From the NCBI RefSeq assembly GCF_964340395.1, contig NC_135551.1, positions 1,769,001-1,833,000 of the forward strand: a DNA stretch of 64,000 nt, given 5' to 3'. Shown piece after piece: positions 61,881-64,000 of the stretch (the first letter of the stretch is position 1; every line of letters begins with the position of its first letter). The stretch is from Glandiceps talaboti (taxonomy: Eukaryota; Hemichordata; Enteropneusta; Spengelidae). Below the pieces are notes generated by a model. That model had not been told where the DNA came from and made no database searches. It worked only from the letters and a program-made list of their open reading frames with translations. The translations under genes and the position numbers were made by a program.

Positions 61881-62028
61881 GTATTCAATGAAGCCCTGTA
61901 CACCACTCTACGCAGTGCCTTAGGAGAGAACTTTACCTTGGAGATGGTATTTGCATGGAAAGCTTTTAACTTTGATGTACTGACCCGGAATGTACTAGGA
62001 ACGGTGTCTGGTTCTACAAGTAGACCAG
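61881..62028 (+). CDS. ADGB: Androglobin exon 20: globin helices G and H
   Basis: Encodes residues 765-813, phase 0 in, one base out. The acceptor is ATATAATTAG with no real polypyrimidine tract and the donor is GTAGGA. VFNEALYTTLRSALGENFT matches globin helix G and the GH turn (compare L...L...LG..FT in globins). LEMVFAWKAFNFDVLTRNVL matches helix H with its conserved A[WY]. The Ser/Thr-rich end (GSTSRP) leaves the domain. Next expected are the IQ motif and the permuted helices A-B, which I do not find before the window ends. Confidence 0.92.
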
Positions 62029-64000
62029 GTAGGAATCTTGTTTACTACCATTTATTGCATTGAATTAATACTTGAATGCTTGTTGAGTTATTGTTGTTTT
62101 GAAAACAATACTCTAATTGCATGTTGTAATTAACATTGCTGTATACGTGTGACTATATGCTTAAAATAATGCTTTGCAACTTGAAGGAGAACAATAAGAG
62201 CTGACATTGAGAAACTAAATGCATCTAATCAACTAACATTTATACATACAAATTAATATTAACACCATTGCTAACTCATATCAAATATCAGTTAGAAAAA
62301 TAAGTTTTAAGGTATATAAATCAGGGGTGAATAAGGTTAGAAAGTTTGCATGAGATATTGGGACACAATAGACATGTACGGTTACATGAAATTGATGTAA
62401 AAGGGTTTAACAGGGTTTAGCTGGCTATTTGTATTTGTATACTTTGGGGGAAAAGGTGAAAGATTTTGTTTTTATTTGTTCATATGATGCAGCTTATGAA
62501 GGGATACGAGCTGAATTTAAATGTTTTTGGACATAATTGTTTTCTGCACATATAAAGGTTACTCACAGTGTTCTATTTACTGTTGTATACTTAATCATTA
62601 CTTTCAATTGACTGAACTCAAACCTAGTATTAAGAGATAACTTACAAAAGATCCGATGATGCAATTCTCTATATGTATGAAATTGTCAAGGAAATCCAAT
62701 TGTATTGTCCCAGAAGACATACATCAACATTAACATCATATTAGAATATTTGAATTGAAATTTGATGTCAGCATCTAAACTCAGCTTGTGTCACTTTAAA
62801 TGAGGTGGTTTGTTACAGTATCAAGTGAGGTGCTTTGTTACAGGGCCAAGTATGAATTATGATGGTAGAGTAGTGACATATCATTTCCTGTCTCCAAAGA
62901 CAGCAAAGATTTATATTGAATAGATTGAGAAGACTGGTGATGAAATCTTAACACAACAAAATAGTACAAAGAGAGCAATTTAAAAGTTATGATGTATTTA
63001 GTAAATGATATTACGGAATATGAAAAGGAAGAGTTTGTGATTTTATTTTTGAAAGCTTTAGCCCAGCATAGAAATTGCCGTAAATTGTAACTGACTAAAG
63101 CTGTTAAGTCAGAACACAAGCATTAATTAATGCATTGAAAAGAAAGCAATTTTAATTACTTTAAAATAGCACATGACTTGTAAGGAATGATATGTACGTA
63201 AAAACAAAGCCATTAATACCAAAAGAGTGATATCTAACCAATAATAAATTGCAATAGATTTTTGTTGAAAAAGCGTAAGATACTGAAAATTAACATTGGA
63301 AGAAAGAACAGCAAAAAAAATTTCTAATGTGAAGTACTTTATTGTGATAATGAATTGAAGAGATTGCAAATTTAGTTTAAAAGTGAATAAAGTATATGTA
63401 CATATCGTGTCAGCGTTTAATGAGACAGATTGTCTAAATTTGTTGTCAAATGTTATTCATTCTCTGATACTTTTGGCAATCACTGACAAAGTAGAATCCT
63501 TCTTTCAATATTATGTTTGTATATCAGATGGATTCAAATTGGAGATATTTTGTTATTATATCCAGTACATATCATTGATATATCAAATTATTGCTAAATA
63601 AAGTAGTGTGTCTCTCACAACAATTAGAAATGTTTGTGTAAATGTGTTTGCACTACCAAGCATTAGTGGGTTATTACGATACCCATCTCAGAGAAAATGA
63701 TAGAAAATGAGTTGAATGTACCGAGTACATCCATGACTGAATTAAATGAGTTTAACATACTGACTGCATCAAGTTAATGTTCTTGGTACATCATTGATTT
63801 CAAGGGATTTAATTTACGTAATTGATGAATATGTCATGAATTTGGATGTTTCATAAAGATCAACTTGAAATAGAATGTTACAGCTGTCCATTTAAATGAT
63901 TTGTATTAATGTGCCATAACTGCTGTATGGCTATTAGCAGGGTGCTAGCATGTCTGTCTCTCCCTATTAATGATGTGTTTGTGTGTTTTTTCTCCTCTCT
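62029..64000. other. Intron after exon 20 to window end
   Basis: AT-rich sequence with no array and no confidently recognised exon apart from the doubtful candidate at 62844. GTGAGGTG.TTTGTTACAG occurs twice, 24 bases apart, at about 62802-62843. The last bases (TTTTTTCTCCTCTCT) are a pyrimidine tract and could lead into the next exon just outside the window. Confidence 0.5.
62844..62920 (+). CDS. Doubtful extra exon or terminal exon candidate
   Basis: A TTTGTTACAG acceptor precedes a frame that joins exon 20 in phase and reads PSMNYDGRVVTYHFLSPKTA before TAG at 62921. Splice-donor-like GTAGAG and GTAGTG lie inside it. I do not recognise the peptide as androglobin, and a terminal exon here would delete the IQ and C-terminal parts. 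It may be a chance open stretch. Confidence 0.15.

Larger units (their letters stand above)
11137..62028 (+). other. ADGB: Androglobin gene, internal part (20 exons, both ends missing)
   Basis: Twenty exons with GT/AG borders join in one frame of about 813 codons (2,440 coding bases); every intron phase matches on both sides. Residue numbers in the exon entries count from the first codon of exon 1. Order seen: calpain-like core (1-about 100), Lys/Glu-rich linker (about 100-175), beta-rich segment (175-240), charged coiled-coil-like linkers (240-430), a conserved middle domain (450-490 and 560-670), and a globin-like region (about 690-813). This order matches androglobin, an animal protein with an N-terminal calpain-like module and a circularly permuted globin domain interrupted by an IQ calmodulin-binding motif, mostly expressed in testis and ciliated cells in vertebrates (established knowledge). 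The calpain nucleophile region is upstream and the IQ motif with the permuted helices A-B is expected downstream. The identification rests on recognition of family sequence, not on a search. Confidence 0.85.

Noticed and set aside
62838-63601. Three 72-93 codon frames near the window end
   Set aside because: AT-rich chance open frames rich in Phe/Tyr/Ile/Leu with no family pattern.

Overview
The window is animal (eukaryotic) genomic DNA: one spliced gene on the + strand whose introns are packed with minisatellites and transposon fragments. I can join 20 coding exons (11137 to 62028) into a single phase-consistent frame of about 813 codons. The conceptual protein reads as androglobin (ADGB), a large chimeric protein with a calpain-like protease core, a charged linker and a rearranged globin domain. 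The first exon(s), including the part expected to hold the calpain catalytic Cys, lie upstream. The end of the globin region, the IQ motif and the C-terminus lie downstream. I see no second gene, rRNA, tRNA or CRISPR. The repeat styles and the fairly well conserved androglobin suggest a marine invertebrate, perhaps a deuterostome such as a hemichordate or lancelet; the species is inference with low confidence.

Layout: 1-10784 is one 46-bp minisatellite (about 234 copies, cut by the window edge). Exons 1-2 flank a 56-bp array (11865-16984, about 91 copies). Exons 3-9 (19483-32893) encode the end of the calpain-like part, a beta-rich stretch and Lys/Glu/Asp-rich linkers. Their introns hold several short minisatellites, three MITE-like elements and microsatellite-bearing elements that resemble Helentron/pearl elements. 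Exons 10-17 (35330-49844) encode the middle domain; their introns hold 40-, 20-, 26-, 47-, 59- and 44-bp arrays. Exons 18-20 (50910-62028) encode the globin-like part. The intron between exons 19 and 20 sits where the ancient globin G7.0 intron sits and is about 9 kb long, largely a 42-bp minisatellite (56284-60284).

Roughly 28 kb of the 64 kb is tandem repeat, all of it outside the coding exons, built from more than a dozen unit types that I could not relate to one another by eye. Two arrays involve splice sites directly. A 71-bp array copies the exon 5 donor site, and an AT-rich array consists of acceptor-like TTAG/GTAT units that run up to the true acceptor of exon 20. A 101-bp tandem duplication has copied the 3' part of exon 16. 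The globin part has His at the positions aligning with both E7 and F8, which I flag as the most interesting protein-level observation.

All the long open frames in the window other than exon-containing ones are artefacts of stop-free tandem repeats.
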